From: SAR202-VII-2 sp965263165
Lineage (GTDB): Bacteria > Chloroflexota > Dehalococcoidia > Lucifugimonadales > SAR202-VII-2
DNA length: 64,000 nucleotides
Reading direction: 5' to 3'
Assembly (NCBI GenBank): GCA_965263165.1
Contig: OZ253584.1
Span: 1,240,001 to 1,304,000, forward strand
Shown piece by piece: positions 62,635 to 64,000 of the stretch. The notes under the pieces were generated by a model that made no database searches, had not been told where the DNA came from, and saw only the letters and a program-made list of their open reading frames with translations. How positions within the stretch are numbered: the stretch's first letter is position 1; each line of letters starts with the position of its first letter. The position numbers were made by a program, and so were the translations under genes.

Positions 62635-63528
62635 CTAGGAAGACGCCCCAATGGTTTCCTTGCCCAAGTTCTTGACCTTGTCGTCGACAACCTTGGTGGA
62701 GACGAAGTGGCGCTGCACCTCCATCTCGGAAGGGGTGAAACCCAGGGCCATCCCCACGAGCTGCGAGAGGTGCAGAATCGGCATGTCGATGTCCTGTTTT
62801 TCCTGCGCTTCGGCCCGGCCCTGCTGGCCGTCCAGCTCCAGGTGGCACAGGGGGCAGGGAACGACCATAGCGTCGGCGCCCTTGCCCCTTGCCTCGCCGG
62901 TGTGCTTGGCGGTCATGGCGAGGGCATTTTCCTCGTTGATGGTCAGGGAAGGGAAGCCGCAGCACTTGCCCTTGCCTGAGATGTCCACGTTGACGCCGCC
63001 GATGGCCTCCGTGACCTTCTCGATGTAGGACTTGCGCGCCCCGATTTGCACCACCTCGTCGGGACGGCGCAAGTAGCAGCCGTAGAAGGGTGATATCTTG
63101 ACCCCTTCCAGCGGCTGGGTCGAGGCTGCCGTCAGCACATCCAGGCCCACGTCTTCGACGAGGACCCAAAGGAGATGCTTGACCTCCGCGCCGCCCTGGT
63201 ATTCGAGGCCCTCTTCAGCCAGAAACTCGCGGTTGATCTTGTCTCGATAGGCGGGGTCTTGGAGCCGGACGTTGGCTATGGCGATGACGCCCGTGCAGGT
63301 GCTGCAGATGGTCATCAACGGAATGCCCAACTGCTCCACCTTGGCGAGGGTTCGGGCGTTGATGGGGTCCGACACCTCGGAACTGAGGACCCCGGCGCCG
63401 GTGCAGCCAGCGTCTTCCAGTTCCACCAACTCGATGCCGAGCTTTTCACAGACCTTCACGGAGCTGGCGTACAGCTCCGGGCAGGAGCCCTTGGCGACAC
63501 ATCCGGGGTAAAAGGCAACCTTGACCAT
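62635..63528 (-). CDS. hdrB: HdrB-like heterodisulfide reductase subunit (CCG-domain protein)
   Basis: 297 residues from ATG 63528 (AGGAGG 8 bases upstream). Two CCG domains: FYPGCVAKGSCPELY, ELEDAGCTGAGVLS, CSTCTGV and, in the C-terminal half, SPFYGCYLRRPDE, GKGKCCGFPSLTINEENA, VVPCPLCHLELD. These ligate the noncubane [4Fe-4S] site of HdrB or related succinate/glycolate-oxidase-like subunits. It would move electrons in a heterodisulfide-reductase-type complex. Pairs with the HdrC-like gene upstream. Confidence 0.85.
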   Translation of the reverse strand: MVKVAFYPGCVAKGSCPELYASSVKVCEKLGIELVELEDAGCTGAGVLSSEVSDPINARTLAKVEQLGIPLMTICSTCTGVIAIANVRLQDPAYRDKINREFLAEEGLEYQGGAEVKHLLWVLVEDVGLDVLTAASTQPLEGVKISPFYGCYLRRPDEVVQIGARKSYIEKVTEAIGGVNVDISGKGKCCGFPSLTINEENALAMTAKHTGEARGKGADAMVVPCPLCHLELDGQQGRAEAQEKQDIDMPILHLSQLVGMALGFTPSEMEVQRHFVSTKVVDDKVKNLGKETIGASS

Positions 63529-63621
63529 GCGCTTGCCCTCCTGAGCTTCTCCGCGAGTTTCTTTCCTTGATGGGGGCGGGCCGCTTGCCCTTTCCCTCAT
63601 AGGAAAGGGCGTTATTGCTTC

Positions 63622-64000
63622 CTAAGCCTTCTTTCCGTCCCGGTGGGACTGCTCAACCTTCTCGAACATCTTGGCGATCTGCCTGGCGCCGGGCCGGCTC
63701 TTGTGCGGCCTCAGGCTGGCCTTGCCGTTCCGTATGGCTTTGAGGGCGATCGGCATCTGCTTCATCATGGCCGACACGGACAGTCCGTACGGCGGCAGGC
63801 CGTAGGTCTTCTGGGCAAGCATACGCTCGTTGAGCCAGCCGGACTTCTTCACGGAATCTGCAAAGGCGTCGTAGTGTCGGGCGGCCATGGGGTTGCCTTT
63901 GCCTGACTTGACGCCGAGCGCCACCGAATGGTCGCGCAGGTCCATGATGAGGTGGGTGGGGTTGATGCCCCAGGGGCAGTGTTCGCTGGCCTCCCAGCAG
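63622..64000 (-). CDS. HdrC-like iron-sulfur protein (partial, runs off the window)
   Basis: The C-terminal ~126 residues; the gene continues beyond 64000. The last part before the window edge encodes CWEASEHCPWGINPTHLIMD, likely the end of a 4Fe-4S cluster motif, followed by a helical tail (MLAQKTYGLPPYGLSVSAMM). It fits the ferredoxin-like HdrC subunit that partners HdrB. 94 bases separate it from the hdrB-like gene. Confidence 0.75.
   Translation of the reverse strand, partial: CWEASEHCPWGINPTHLIMDLRDHSVALGVKSGKGNPMAARHYDAFADSVKKSGWLNERMLAQKTYGLPPYGLSVSAMMKQMPIALKAIRNGKASLRPHKSRPGARQIAKMFEKVEQSHRDGKKA

Overview
The window is GC-rich bacterial chromosome, most likely from a Chloroflexota lineage near Dehalococcoidia/SAR202. 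This is an inference. It rests on the 16S rRNA gene (minus strand, about 40967-42474), which carries AACCGGATTAGATACCC where most bacteria have AACAGGATTAGATACCC, on that gene not being linked to 23S/5S, and on the gene content: RNase Y, split methylcrotonyl-CoA-type carboxylase, repeated amidohydrolase-2 proteins, LLM flavin oxidoreductase and HdrB/HdrC-like proteins. No tRNA gene or CRISPR array was seen.

Layout. 1-2.25 kb: end of an unknown gene, a class I glutamine amidotransferase and an amidohydrolase. 2.36-6.03 kb: a mobile-element cluster with an intact IS5-family element, an intact 1.9-kb IS1595-family element carrying three small passenger genes, and an IS1182-type transposase remnant. 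6.09-8.06 kb: a Pro/Thr-rich lipoprotein metalloprotease broken at a G10 run. 8.2-8.9 kb: a gene-less copy of a composite repeat element. 8.9-14.3 kb: a biotin-dependent acyl-CoA carboxylase operon and a MidA-type methyltransferase. 14.4-20.5 kb: glnA-gltB for ammonium assimilation. 20.6-28.6 kb (minus): a SAM/methylthioadenosine recycling cluster (mtnA, mtnP, rhodanese, kinase-like ATPase, ahcY, metK) ending with a phosphohexomutase. 28.9-37.8 kb (plus): rny, ymdB-like, PHP phosphoesterase, plsY, a zinc-finger membrane protein, rsmG, a flippase-like protein, a sugar-phosphate isomerase, DUF3090 and SCO1664-type genes.

37.85-43.6 kb: a DMT transporter, a MerR/HspR-like regulator with a small upstream gene, an inositol-monophosphatase-type enzyme, and a self-contained 16S rRNA unit with promoter, boxA, leader/trailer processing stem and terminator, then a divergent methyltransferase. 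43.7-50.9 kb: MmgE/PrpD and isocitrate-lyase-type genes, a frameshifted nadE, repeats, cobQ with a decayed aminotransferase-like remnant, and a higBA toxin-antitoxin pair. 51-53.3 kb: a HEPN-like protein and a second copy of the composite repeat element, this one leading into a zinc-finger gene. 53.4-64 kb (minus): two dienelactone-hydrolase paralogues (one frameshifted), ffh, pyrD with a histone-H1-like tail, two amidohydrolase paralogues, an alpha/beta hydrolase, an LLM oxidoreductase and hdrB/hdrC-like genes running off the end.

The least explained structure is the composite element seen at 8.2-8.8 kb and 52.1-53.3 kb. Both copies have, in the same order, a GC-rich palindromic repeat, a promoter with an overlapping GAAC-N4-GTGC box, a conserved leader, and an array of GACGGCT-like iterons spaced 10-11 bp apart. 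Only the second copy ends in a gene, for a CxxC...CxxxC protein. Its GC-rich repeat also occurs at 48.0 kb, and a second hairpin repeat family is scattered at 3.6, 47.9, 52.3 and 55.1 kb.
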